Shown here: in pieces, positions 1 to 8,027 of the stretch
How positions within the stretch are numbered: the stretch's first letter is position 1
How the letters are laid out: the number at the start of each line of letters is the position of its first letter
Assembly (NCBI RefSeq): GCF_009856365.1
Contig: NZ_WMEX01000003.1
Location: forward strand, 62,001 to 126,000
DNA length: 64,000 bases
Reading direction: 5' to 3'
DNA from: Vreelandella halophila
GTDB lineage: Bacteria > Pseudomonadota > Gammaproteobacteria > Pseudomonadales > Oleiphilaceae
The notes under the pieces: model-generated
Seen by the model: the letters and a program-made list of their open reading frames with translations, nothing else
Database searches by the model: none
Told to the model about the DNA's origin: nothing
Position numbers and translations under genes: made by a program

Positions 1-147
1 CGGGCAAGCGACGTCTCCCTGCCCCTCTTTCGCAGCCTTGGCTTCGAGCCGGTACGGCGTGAGCAGATCCGCGGCACCAGGGGCGTTACCCTGATGCGCA
101 CCCTGATGCACAAGCCGCTGCACCGCCACTCCGACCAGCGACCTTGA
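1..147 (+). CDS. GNAT-family N-acetyltransferase, C-terminal fragment
   Basis: An open frame enters from the left edge and stops at 145-147, so only the last 48 residues are visible. The segment FRSLGFEPVRREQ followed by RGTRGVTLMRTLMHKPL matches the end of small GNAT acetyltransferases, which transfer an acetyl group from acetyl-CoA to an amine. There the 'FxxxGF' strand-helix and a final beta strand ending in M-x-K-P close the fold. The acetyl-CoA site is outside the window, so the substrate cannot be guessed. The family call rests on this C-terminal pattern only. Confidence 0.55.
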   Translation, partial: RASDVSLPLFRSLGFEPVRREQIRGTRGVTLMRTLMHKPLHRHSDQRP

Positions 148-267
148 CTGAGTGCACAGTCCTTTAAGGCAAATGCGTGCGCCCCTTCACACGTCGGGCA
201 CAAAATGAACTAGAGTTTGTAAACAGACGTAACATGATGTATTGGATGCTGCGGCCGCAAAGGCATA

Positions 268-672
268 ATGGCGGTTGATCCTAACCGCGCAGGCCGGCAG
301 GCACAGGGGAGGCGATACAGGGTGCTGCTCAGATCTCTCTGGCGACGAAGCAGACGGCAATCGGAAAAATCCGGCAACAACGGGTTCCGGCTGCGTGATC
401 ATCTGACCTACACCGGTGACTACCACCTGGAGCGCCTGAGCAAACTGCTGGAACTGCGCTACCAGCGGAAATTCCCCTGGAACAGTGACGACAGTATCCG
501 GGACATGATCCATTTCGCCTCCCGGGTTCAGGATCAGGATATCCAGCGCGAGCTGCTGCTGTTCTATCTGAACTGCTCCCCTGCCGTTCAGGAGTATCTA
601 CGCAGCGGCGGCATTGTCGACGCCTCCCATTACATCCACAATCCCAACCGCAACGGGGACGGTTCCGACTGA
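268..672 (+). CDS. hypothetical protein, 134 aa
   Basis: I do not recognise this protein. The start follows an AAAGG motif about 5 nt upstream. The N-terminus (residues 1-35) is Arg-rich and poorly ordered-looking. Residues 40-120 look helical, with a Leu-rich segment ([17 protein letters not shown]) and a second one ([14 protein letters not shown]). No signal peptide or membrane segment is seen. It ends 35 nt before gloA and could be co-transcribed with it. The true start may lie further in, since the first 30 residues look unlike a normal N-terminus. Confidence 0.5.
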   Translation: MAVDPNRAGRQAQGRRYRVLLRSLWRRSRRQSEKSGNNGFRLRDHLTYTGDYHLERLSKLLELRYQRKFPWNSDDSIRDMIHFASRVQDQDIQRELLLFYLNCSPAVQEYLRSGGIVDASHYIHNPNRNGDGSD

Positions 673-707
673 CCCCGCCTGTCACGTTCCACAACAGGAG
701 GCACCCC

Positions 708-1148
708 ATGGAATACCTGCACACCATGGTCCGAGTCAGTGACCTTGAGCAGTCCCTGCACTTCTACTGCAACCTGCTCGGCATGGAAGAGGTCAGCCGC
801 CGGGACAGCGAGAAAGGCCGGTTCACACTGGTGTTCCTGTGCGCACCGGGCGACCGTGATTCCGCACACGCCAATAAATCGCCCATGCTGGAGCTGACCT
901 GGAACTGGGATCCGGAAGAATACACTGGCGGCCGCAACTTCGGGCATCTGGCCTACCGCGTGGAAAACATCTACGAGCTGTGCCAGCACCTGCAGGACAA
1001 CGGTGTCACCATCAACCGCCCACCCCGGGATGGTCGCATGGCATTCGTGCGCTCGCCGGACGGCATCTCCATTGAGCTGCTGCAGAAAGGGGACGCACTG
1101 GAGCCCCAGGAACCCTGGGCCTCGATGGAGAACACCGGTACCTGGTGA
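708..1148 (+). CDS. gloA: lactoylglutathione lyase (glyoxalase I)
   Basis: Converts the hemithioacetal of methylglyoxal and glutathione to S-lactoylglutathione, the first step of methylglyoxal detoxification in the cytosol. The 146-residue protein is close to the family size (135 in E. coli). It begins with the typical [17 protein letters not shown] strand-helix. The four metal ligands of the Ni-dependent type are in place: H5, E62 (LELTWN), H80 (GHLAYRV) and E123 (SIELLQ). An AGGAGG ribosome site lies just upstream. It converges on eda, whose stop begins at the next base. Confidence 0.93.
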   Translation: MEYLHTMVRVSDLEQSLHFYCNLLGMEEVSRRDSEKGRFTLVFLCAPGDRDSAHANKSPMLELTWNWDPEEYTGGRNFGHLAYRVENIYELCQHLQDNGVTINRPPRDGRMAFVRSPDGISIELLQKGDALEPQEPWASMENTGTW

Positions 1149-1802
1149 TCAGTCCAGGTCCCTGAGGGTATCCGCCGCAAGCTGTTCGAGCCCGGGCCAG
1201 TCCCGGGCCCAGATCCGTTCCTCCGGCACCAGCCAGGTACCGCCAACCGCGGCCACATTCGGCTCCCGCAACCAGGTCCTGGCATCCTCCCCGCTGATAC
1301 CGCCGGTTGGCACCAGCCAGGCCTCAGCAAAAGGCCCCAGAAGGGAGCGCACCATGGGTAGACCTCCACTGGCCGCCGCCGGAAAGAACTTGAACCCGCG
1401 ATAGCCGAACTCAAACCCTTTCAGCAGTTCCGTCGGGGTTGCGACACCCGGCAGCAACGGAATGCTGGCCGTAACACCATACCGCAGGAGGGTGTGCGAG
1501 GCTCCGGGGGAGACGGCAAAATCGGCCCCCGCATCAATGGCACTGTGATAATCCTCGATGGAGCGCACCGTCCCAGCCGCCAGCACCAGTTTCGGGAAGC
1601 GCCTGCGCAGGCGCTGGAGCGCCGGCAGGCCGGCGGATGTCCGAAGTGTGACTTCCAGAACGCGGATGCCACCGCTGATCAGCGCGTCGGCTACCGGTTC
1701 CGCGTCGGTTTCCTCGTCCAGGGTCAGTATTGGCACCACCCGGGCACGGCGCAGCCAGTGCTCAAGATCGTGCTGGTGATGGCAGCCAAAGTCGCTGTGC
1801 AT
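1149..1802 (-). CDS. eda: 2-dehydro-3-deoxy-phosphogluconate (KDPG) aldolase
   Basis: Cleaves 2-keto-3-deoxy-6-phosphogluconate into pyruvate and glyceraldehyde-3-phosphate, the last step specific to the Entner-Doudoroff pathway. The 217-residue protein has the class I aldolase barrel signatures: VLEVTLRT with the catalytic Glu (E50) and Arg (R54), AAGTVRS, IPLLPGVATPTE, and KFFPA with the Schiff-base lysine K138, followed by the phosphate loop PTGGIS. It starts one base after the pgl stop, so the two genes form a tight operon for consecutive parts of sugar catabolism. Confidence 0.93.
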   Translation of the reverse strand: MHSDFGCHHQHDLEHWLRRARVVPILTLDEETDAEPVADALISGGIRVLEVTLRTSAGLPALQRLRRRFPKLVLAAGTVRSIEDYHSAIDAGADFAVSPGASHTLLRYGVTASIPLLPGVATPTELLKGFEFGYRGFKFFPAAASGGLPMVRSLLGPFAEAWLVPTGGISGEDARTWLREPNVAAVGGTWLVPEERIWARDWPGLEQLAADTLRDLD

Positions 1803-1803
1803 A

Positions 1804-2487
1804 TCAGGGGCTCCAGTAAACGCTCAGAGGGGCCGAAAGCAGACGGGCCACAGGGTATGCCTGCCAATCCAGGTCGCTTGCCTCAATCCGTTCCAGCAGC
1901 GCCCGCTTGGCATCCCCGGAAATCAGCAGCATCCGCTCCGTGGCCTGTGCCAGGGCCGGCCAGTTCAGGGTGAGCCGTTCAACCGGCCCGCTCGCGGCAT
2001 GGGTCGCCACCACCGCGGGCCCGGCCGTGTTCCGGAGGGCCTCAAGTGATGCCGCATCCCCCGGAAACCAGGAGGCACTGTGCCCATCCTCGCCCATGCC
2101 CAGAACCGCCACAACCGGTGGCCATGGCACGCGGTCCATCAGGGCCCGGGCCTCCAGGGGCTGATCCAGGGGCACAAAGCGGGCACGGGTGGCCTTGCCG
2201 GTCAGGAGACTTCGGCGGATCAGCCATTCATTGCGGGATTCCGGCTCCGGCGGACTGGCCCGTTCGTCCACCGGCATCACCCACACCCCCTCCCAATCCA
2301 GGGCACAGTCAGCCAGGCATTCAAAGAACTGGACCGGTGAACGCCCTCCCGAGACCAGGAGGGTGACCGCCTCGCTCCGGGCCAGTACCCGGCCCAGGGC
2401 ACTGGCCACATGATCCGCCAGCGCCTGGGCCTGAGCTTCCCTGTCGCTGAACAGGTGCCACTCTGGAGTATACCGGTTGCCATTCAT
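1804..2487 (-). CDS. pgl: 6-phosphogluconolactonase
   Basis: Hydrolyses 6-phosphogluconolactone to 6-phosphogluconate, feeding the pentose-phosphate and Entner-Doudoroff routes. The protein belongs to the NagB/DevB-like family: VTLLVSGGRSPVQFF near residue 50, the VMPVDERASPPEPESRN motif with the substrate-binding 'DER', and VLGMGEDGHSASWFPG in the second half. I chose the ATG at 2487, which has an AGGG motif upstream and gives 227 residues. An ATG at 2508 in the same frame would add seven residues. The edd and zwf genes usually found nearby are not in this window. Confidence 0.9.
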   Translation of the reverse strand: MNGNRYTPEWHLFSDREAQAQALADHVASALGRVLARSEAVTLLVSGGRSPVQFFECLADCALDWEGVWVMPVDERASPPEPESRNEWLIRRSLLTGKATRARFVPLDQPLEARALMDRVPWPPVVAVLGMGEDGHSASWFPGDAASLEALRNTAGPAVVATHAASGPVERLTLNWPALAQATERMLLISGDAKRALLERIEASDLDWQAYPVARLLSAPLSVYWSP

Positions 2488-2557
2488 GGTTTTGCGCCCT
2501 GCTGCCATTCCAGCCAGACTGTTGGCCTTACCGTCTCACAGAACAGGCCCTGAAACC

Positions 2558-3121
2558 ATGGAAAACAAGCCCGAGATACTGGACACACGACTGGTCGCCC
2601 GCAGCCGACTGTTCGGGATCGAGGAAGTGCACCTGCGTTTCACCAACGGCACCGAATGCGAGTTCGAACGCCTGCGCACCCCGCCGATCGCCGGCATCAT
2701 GTGCGTACCGCTTCTGGACGACGACACCGTGGTGCTGATCCGTGAATACGGAGTGGGAACCGAGGAATACCACATCACCCTGCCCAAGGGCGGTACCGAA
2801 CATGGCGAGGACTGGCGCGAGACCGCCAACCGGGAGCTCCAGGAGGAAGCCGGATACCGGGCGGAACACCTTGCCTGGATGAAGGACATGACCCTGTCAC
2901 CGGGCTACATGGGCCATCACATCCGGGTAATACTCGCCGAGGGGCTGAGCGAGTCCAGCCTCCCGGGCGACGAACCGGAACCGCTGGAAGTCTTCACCTG
3001 GAAGCTCTCACAACTGGACGAGCTCGTGGCCCGGGAGGACATGAACGAGGCCCGGGTGATCGCCGCCCTGTACATGGCCCGGGATCTGAAACAGGGCGGT
3101 AGGCCGGTTCAGGAGGCGTAG
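2558..3121 (+). CDS. nudE: NudE-like ADP-sugar/dinucleotide Nudix hydrolase
   Basis: Hydrolyses ADP-containing dinucleotides such as ADP-ribose, AppA-type compounds or NADH to AMP plus a phosphate ester. Residues around 80-110 carry the Nudix box, which reads LPKGG, then E and RETANRELQEEAGYRA, with the catalytic REL-QEE core. The N-terminal MENKPEILDTRLVARSRLF is typical of NudE. I chose the ATG at 2558 because the longer frame to 2477 would run into the start of divergent pgl. The 3' end overlaps the convergent GST gene by 13 bp. Confidence 0.85.
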   Translation: MENKPEILDTRLVARSRLFGIEEVHLRFTNGTECEFERLRTPPIAGIMCVPLLDDDTVVLIREYGVGTEEYHITLPKGGTEHGEDWRETANRELQEEAGYRAEHLAWMKDMTLSPGYMGHHIRVILAEGLSESSLPGDEPEPLEVFTWKLSQLDELVAREDMNEARVIAALYMARDLKQGGRPVQEA

Positions 3122-3780
3122 GCGTACTCGCCGCCGGCCTCCAGGGCGCGCCGGTAGGCCGGGCGCTGCTGGTAGTTCTGCACGTAACGGGCAATGTTGG
3201 GGTAACGCCGCCCCGCCATCCCGGAAGCCACCACCGCTTCCAGCGGGAAGCTCATCTGGATGTCCGCCGCTGTAAGGCGCCCATCCACAAACCAGTCCTC
3301 GCGCGCCAGATGGTCCTCCACAAAATCCAGGTGGGAGGCGATGAGCGGACCCAGGAACATCTTATGGGTCTTGTCGGCAATGCCTTTGGCTACGGGCCGC
3401 GCGAAGAACGGCATGGGCCCGGTGCGGACCTTCTCGAACACCAGCCGCATGACCAGTGGCGGCATGAGTGACCCTTCCGCGTAATGCATCCAGAAGGTCC
3501 AGTCCAGAAATCCCTCATCCCCTTCTTCCACCAGCAGACGCCGCTCCGGGTCCTTGCGGGCCAGGTAATCCACGATGGCGCCGGATTCGGCAATCACCCG
3601 CCCTTCGTCCTCAATGACCGGGGACTTTCCAAGGGAATGGACCCGTTTGAGACTTTCCGGTGCCAGGCTGGATTTCGGGTCCCGCTGGTGATGCTGGATG
3701 CGGTAGTCCATACCCAGCTCCTCCAGCATCCAGAGAATGCGCTGGGACCTCGAGTTGTTGAGGTGGTGCAGTGTGATCAT
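3109..3780 (-). CDS. glutathione S-transferase family protein
   Basis: A 223-residue cytosolic GST. The thioredoxin-like N-terminal domain (1-80) begins MITLHHLNNSRSQRILWMLEELGMDY, where Ser12 is in the place of the catalytic Ser/Tyr. It ends with the glutathione-binding 'ESGAIVDYL' motif (IAESGAIVDYLARKDP). The all-helical C-terminal domain keeps the 'LTAADIQMSFPLE' N-capping box. The substrate cannot be read from sequence. It stands alone between nudE (convergent) and the porin (divergent). Confidence 0.88.
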   Translation of the reverse strand: MITLHHLNNSRSQRILWMLEELGMDYRIQHHQRDPKSSLAPESLKRVHSLGKSPVIEDEGRVIAESGAIVDYLARKDPERRLLVEEGDEGFLDWTFWMHYAEGSLMPPLVMRLVFEKVRTGPMPFFARPVAKGIADKTHKMFLGPLIASHLDFVEDHLAREDWFVDGRLTAADIQMSFPLEAVVASGMAGRRYPNIARYVQNYQQRPAYRRALEAGGEYAYAS

Positions 3781-3966
3781 GGGTGCTTCCTGCGTTGAGA
3801 CGGGTGTACCGATTCACTACGCAGGGCGTGCGGCCACGGATCAATGGATTTCGACCAACGTCTAATTGCGGCAACCCCGTACGCCACGCAGGCTCATTCT
3901 TAACGGAAGACAGCAGTCGTTCCGGAATGAGCCGTGCTCAAGCTCTGTCTAAAAGGAGAAATCACA

Positions 3967-5166
3967 ATGAACAAAAAACTCTCAGTGACTGCCCTCGCGA
4001 TTGCCATCGGCGCCGCCTCCAGCGGTGTCCAGGCTCAGGATCTCGAGGAGCGGGTTTCCGCACTGGAGAACACGCCGCTGGCGAATACGAATTTTGATGT
4101 TGGTGGGTTTGTAAAAATGGATTCCCACGTCACACGAGCCACTGACAGCGCATCGGGTGAATATGGATTTGAGAATTTCCTTGTTCCTGGCGCAATTCCC
4201 ACAGATAACGCAACAAACAGTAGCTATAACTACAACATGAACGCCCGCCAGAGCCGGATCTTTTTCAGTACCGACACTGAGACTGATATTGGCAATGTTG
4301 GCACTTATGTTGAAATCGACTTTCTCGGCTCTGACATCGACGAGGATGTCTCCAGCAGCTACAGCCCTCGCCTGAGGCATGCCTTCATGACCTTCCAGGA
4401 TTTCACCATCGGCCAGACTTGGTCGACGTTTTTCAATGTGAGCTCACTGCCTGAAAACCTTGATTTCGTGGGCCCTGTCGGCACTGTATTTGTTCGCCAG
4501 ACACAGATTCGCTACAGCCCCGGCAACTGGGATTTCGCGATTGAGAACCCGCAATCAACTACTGCCCCGGTAAGCACCGCTAGCGAGTCAGAATTTGATC
4601 AGAACCGCATGCCAGATCTGGTAGCACGTTATAACGCTCCCATCGATAACGGAAGCGCAAGTGTCGCTGTCATGGGTAGAGAAATAGCCTACCGCGACGC
4701 ATCACTAAACAACGGTGATGATAGCCGTGAAAGCGCTTATGGCTATGCGGTATCACTCGCGGGTAAGTTCCCCGTTGGAGATAACGGCAGCGATATCCGC
4801 GCGCAACTCAATGCCGGTAACGCGCTTGGCCGCTACATCGCACTCAACGGGTTCCAGGCTGCACAAATCGAGGCCGACGGCGACGTCGAGCTGGTCGACC
4901 AAGTCAGTGGACATGTGTCCTATCGCCACATCTGGACCCCTCAGTGGCGCTCCAACCTTACAGTCTCTCACGCAAGTGCCGACAACCCTGACGCCACACT
5001 TGGCACGGCTGCGAAGAGCTACACCAGCACTCACGCCAACCTGATCTATTCGCCAATCTCCAATCTGGATCTTGGCGGCGAAGTAATCTGGGGTGACAAA
5101 GAGCTGGAAAATGGCAGCAACGGTGAGCTGCACAGGCTGCAGTTCACCGCCAAGCTCGGGTTCTGA
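3967..5166 (+). CDS. DcaP-like outer-membrane porin
   Basis: Predicted trimeric beta-barrel porin for passage of small, often anionic, molecules across the outer membrane. Residues 1-23 form a signal peptide ending GVQAQ. A short coiled-coil-like LEERVSALE segment follows, then NFDVGGFVKMDSH, the typical first strand of DcaP-family porins. There are many alternating beta strands, and the C-terminus is Phe (AKLGF), the sorting signal for BAM. The start at 3967 follows a strong AAAGGAG site; an upstream in-frame ATG at 3934 is less likely. The gene is visibly AT-richer than its neighbours. A clear terminator follows. Confidence 0.85.
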   Translation: MNKKLSVTALAIAIGAASSGVQAQDLEERVSALENTPLANTNFDVGGFVKMDSHVTRATDSASGEYGFENFLVPGAIPTDNATNSSYNYNMNARQSRIFFSTDTETDIGNVGTYVEIDFLGSDIDEDVSSSYSPRLRHAFMTFQDFTIGQTWSTFFNVSSLPENLDFVGPVGTVFVRQTQIRYSPGNWDFAIENPQSTTAPVSTASESEFDQNRMPDLVARYNAPIDNGSASVAVMGREIAYRDASLNNGDDSRESAYGYAVSLAGKFPVGDNGSDIRAQLNAGNALGRYIALNGFQAAQIEADGDVELVDQVSGHVSYRHIWTPQWRSNLTVSHASADNPDATLGTAAKSYTSTHANLIYSPISNLDLGGEVIWGDKELENGSNGELHRLQFTAKLGF

Positions 5167-5191
5167 TCCGGACCCGTTATCCTGCGGATCA

Positions 5192-6310
5192 TCATCCGTG
5201 CTCCGTTTGGCCGCCACCCTGTGTGGCGGCCTTTTTTATGGTATCCAGTGGGGTCAGCGTCCTGCGGATTCGGAGTCTGTGGCGGCCATTCAGCTGCTCC
5301 AACCGTTCAGAAAGTGCCCGGGAGAGCTGGCGCCTCAGATCATCACGCACGCCATTAAGCCCTTCCCTTAAACGCTGTTCCAGCCTGTCCCGATTCGCCC
5401 ACTCGTCCGCCTCGATCATGGCCCAATCGATACTGATCCAGGCAGCGGTACCCGCAACAAGGCCACAGCCTACCGCCAGCGGCCCGGTCGCTCCGCAGAT
5501 ACCCAGTCCCGCCAGCGCCGCTGATCCGGCCCTTGAGGCGACCCTGCCCGCACCCCGGGCTGCTGCAGCGCGGCCTCCGGAGGCCACCGCCGCGCGTGTT
5601 GCCGCCCGCCACACCAGCGCCCCCGTCGCAATCCCCCCTGCACCGCTCAGGGCGAGGCGGTTCTTCAGCCTGCTGCGCTCATCCGCCATGACCCCTGACG
5701 ACAGCCCATCCAGATCCAGTGCACGCGGATCATTCTCCCTGGCGTGGTTGAGGGGCGGGGGCACCTTATAGTCCGCCAGGGCGGCCTGCATCATACGGCG
5801 CCACCCCGTCCGGGTCCGCTCCGCATAGCGGCCCGCATCCGTTGCAAGCCCACGCTCCAGCACCACCAGACGCGAACGGAAATCCGTCTCCTCAAACAAC
5901 AGTTCCTCGGTTCTGCCGACCACCAGCGCCCTGCCTTCAAAGCCCATTTTCTCCAGCGCCCATCCACTCAGGCGGGTGTATTCACCCCCGAGGCTGTAGT
6001 ACCAGTCCAGAAACGCCGGGACCTGCTTCTCGACAGGTTCGAAGAGCCGGACCATACCCCGTTCGAGACGCTCCTCCAGCCCCTCCCGTGCGAGGGCACC
6101 CCCCTGGCGGAACCAGATCCCCGAACGCGCCTGAAGTGCCGGCAGGCGGGATTGCGGCACCCGATAGTGGCTGCCATCAAGCACCAGATGCAGACGTGCC
6201 TCTCTGGGCGCTTCCCGCTGATGGAATGCGCCGGCGCCGTACCAGCCGGCCACCAGCAACGCACCGACGAGAACCACCCCCAACCCTTTCAAGTGCTCAC
6301 GCCCCGCCAT
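5192..6310 (-). CDS. hypothetical membrane-anchored protein, 372 aa
   Basis: I do not recognise a named family. One N-terminal membrane segment (GLGVVLVGALLVAGWYGAGAF) is followed by about 170 mostly hydrophilic residues, likely outside the cytoplasm. Then comes a long Ala/Gly-rich, glycine-zipper-like region (ATGALVWRAATRAAVASGG onward, to about residue 295) with one or two more possible membrane helices, and a charged helical tail. I chose the ATG at 6310, which has GGAGG 7 nt upstream; an ATG at 6334 is also possible. The start overlaps the upstream membrane gene by 14 bp, so the pair is translationally coupled. The 3' end contains the porin terminator read from the other strand. Confidence 0.65.
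   Translation of the reverse strand: MAGREHLKGLGVVLVGALLVAGWYGAGAFHQREAPREARLHLVLDGSHYRVPQSRLPALQARSGIWFRQGGALAREGLEERLERGMVRLFEPVEKQVPAFLDWYYSLGGEYTRLSGWALEKMGFEGRALVVGRTEELLFEETDFRSRLVVLERGLATDAGRYAERTRTGWRRMMQAALADYKVPPPLNHARENDPRALDLDGLSSGVMADERSRLKNRLALSGAGGIATGALVWRAATRAAVASGGRAAAARGAGRVASRAGSAALAGLGICGATGPLAVGCGLVAGTAAWISIDWAMIEADEWANRDRLEQRLREGLNGVRDDLRRQLSRALSERLEQLNGRHRLRIRRTLTPLDTIKKAATQGGGQTEHG
5209..5237 (+). terminator. Rho-independent terminator of the porin gene
   Basis: A perfect 9-bp stem (GGCCGCCAC at 5209-5217 and GTGGCGGCC at 5223-5231) with a 5-nt loop is followed by TTTTTT at 5232-5237. It lies 42 bp after the porin stop codon. The same bases are inside the last codons of the convergent gene ending at 5192. 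Confidence 0.92.
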
Positions 6311-7121
6311 CGCGCAGCCTCCCCGCCAGGACACCGTTGAACAGCACCAGCAGAGCCATTACGAACAGGCTCTGGCGCACCAGCACGGAAACCCATACCC
6401 CTGCCCTGAACCAGTAAGGCTGATCCAGGGCCGTAACCTGCTGCGCCAGCCACTGCTCCGCGCCCTGCCAGGCCGCAACCCACTGCGTGCCTTTCTCCAC
6501 GACCACGCTCGCGGCCGCTTCACGGTCGGTAACGTGCCAGAGCGCCTGCTCCAGGGTCGCCTCCCGGAAATCCGGCTGAGGCTGCACGAGCGCCCATAGC
6601 ATCAGACACAGAACCATGACAACGCCGGTACCCCACTGACCCACCCGCGCTAACAGCTCCGGGCGGTAAACCGGTGAGGCATCACGCCAGAACACCCGAT
6701 CCGCGATGGCGCGCACCAGCACGAACAGCAATACCGCCACCAGCATCAACCGCCAGATCTCCGGCTCCTCCCCGATCCGGACCGCTGTCAGAAGCAGAAT
6801 CGCGGCCAGTACGCCCGCTTTGCCCAGCTGGATGATGAACAGGCACACACCGCCGCGCAGACGCCGGTTCCATGGGCTTTCCGGGTAGAGATAGGCACTG
6901 CGCCAGGCCCTTCGCCTGATCCGTGCCCGCCGGAACAGGCCCCGGAGCATGACGAGCGAAACAACCACCCAGATCGCAACCACCCAGCCGGTTGCCAGCA
7001 CCCGCCCCTGCAGCATGAACAGCCAGAGCGCGGCGACCCACAACAGCAGCATGGCCGCGTGCCCAATGAGACGGGACTGCTCTGCAGGAGCGTTCACAGG
7101 TAAGCGCGGAGTCATTGTCAT
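6297..7121 (-). CDS. hypothetical polytopic inner-membrane protein
   Basis: About six hydrophobic segments are visible: two near residues 15-60, two around 90-140 (FIIQLGKAGVLAAILLL and LMLVAVLLFVLVRAIA), one at VVMVLCLMLWALV and one at the C-terminus. The loop between the last two segments is about 70 residues and probably periplasmic. I chose the ATG at 7121; a GTG at 7163 would add 14 residues, and neither has a convincing ribosome site. It overlaps the downstream membrane-anchored gene, so the two probably form a complex or a pathway. No known function was recognised. Confidence 0.6.
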   Translation of the reverse strand: MTMTPRLPVNAPAEQSRLIGHAAMLLLWVAALWLFMLQGRVLATGWVVAIWVVVSLVMLRGLFRRARIRRRAWRSAYLYPESPWNRRLRGGVCLFIIQLGKAGVLAAILLLTAVRIGEEPEIWRLMLVAVLLFVLVRAIADRVFWRDASPVYRPELLARVGQWGTGVVMVLCLMLWALVQPQPDFREATLEQALWHVTDREAAASVVVEKGTQWVAAWQGAEQWLAQQVTALDQPYWFRAGVWVSVLVRQSLFVMALLVLFNGVLAGRLRDGGA

Positions 7122-7219
7122 GGGTTCATTCTGGCACAGCAGCCAATCATACTGCTTGAACACTTTCTGATCAGGTCGTACCTTGTAAGAACAGACCCCG
7201 AAGCACAGCGGTCTCGGAG

Positions 7220-7243
7220 CCTGTTCAACCCTGAATGAACAGG
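7220..7243 (+). repeat. inverted repeat overlapping a ribosome-binding site
   Basis: CCTGTTCA at 7220-7227 pairs perfectly with TGAACAGG at 7236-7243 across an 8-nt loop. The right arm shares its AGG with the AGGAGG ribosome site (7241-7246) of the gene starting at 7253. In mRNA the hairpin could limit access to that site. In DNA it could be an operator. Confidence 0.45.
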
Positions 7244-7252
7244 AGGTGCCCT

Positions 7253-7792
7253 ATGAAACGCCTTTTCTATCTTGTCGACCAGATGGACAGCGTGGAAGCC
7301 ATTTCCGAGGATCTGCATCAGGAAGGCATAACGGACTGGCGGTTCCATATCCTCAGCCGGGACGAAGCAGGCCTTTTCACCCGTAAACTGCACAGTGCCA
7401 GCCTTTTTGACCGCACTGACCTGGCCCGTTACACGGAACGCGGCGCGATAGTCGGCGGCCTGTTCGCCCTGGCTTTCATTGCGACGGCACAGTGGACCCA
7501 GGCATTCACCATGCCCGCAGCCGCCTGGATCGCCCTGTTCCTGTTCATGGTGGCGGCCGGCGCCTTTCTTGCGGGTTTCGGCGGGATCGGCGCGGAGAAT
7601 TACCGGATCCGCCGGTTTCACGACGCCATCGAGAACGGCCAGCACCTGGTCATGGTAGATGTCCGGAAAAAGGACGAACAGCGCATGCGGGAACTGATGG
7701 CCCAGAGGCATCCGGAAGCGCAGCTCCAGAAAGAGACATCGGCCTTCAATAATCCCTTCGTGGAGGAAGACGGGAAGCTTCATCTGTTCTGA
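7253..7792 (+). CDS. hypothetical two-TM protein (DUF1269-like)
   Basis: A 179-residue protein resembling the small DUF1269/general-stress-protein-like membrane family. The soluble N-terminus (MKRLFYLVDQMDSVEAISEDLHQEGI) looks like a ferredoxin-like alpha-beta domain. Two membrane helices follow at about residues 65-110, each with Gly-rich faces (ALFLFMVAAGAFLAGFGGIGAE), then an acidic cytosolic tail. A strong AGGAGG site fixes the start at 7253. An inverted repeat (7220-7243) overlaps the first bases of that site. Function unknown. Confidence 0.65.
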   Translation: MKRLFYLVDQMDSVEAISEDLHQEGITDWRFHILSRDEAGLFTRKLHSASLFDRTDLARYTERGAIVGGLFALAFIATAQWTQAFTMPAAAWIALFLFMVAAGAFLAGFGGIGAENYRIRRFHDAIENGQHLVMVDVRKKDEQRMRELMAQRHPEAQLQKETSAFNNPFVEEDGKLHLF

Positions 7793-7815
7793 AGAAGGGA
7801 TAAGCCGATTCAGGG

Positions 7816-7829
7816 AGGAATTGGTCGGG
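7816..7829. repeat. 14-bp direct repeat of the tRNA-Pro 3' end (putative att site, left)
   Basis: AGGAATTGGTCGGG at 7816-7829 is identical to 16217-16230, which covers the last 8 nt of tRNA-Pro plus 6 nt downstream. With a few mismatches the likeness extends to about 21 of 26 positions. The two copies are in the same orientation and lie 8.4 kb apart, with the intact tRNA at the far side. This is the arrangement left by an element integrated at a tRNA 3' end. Confidence 0.55.
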
Positions 7830-8027
7830 GCGCCGGTTTCCACCAGAATCCTATCGCCCCCCAACTACCCACCAAGTGATCCACGTTAATCGTGACCAGC
7901 CCCCCGGACGTGCCGGATGGCAGCAGTCTTCCGAGCTTGAACGGCGTATTGTCATCAGATTGAAATAAAGAGCGAGCGATTCAATCCTAGAATACGCCGA
8001 AAACTTCAACCCGAAATATGAGAATCC

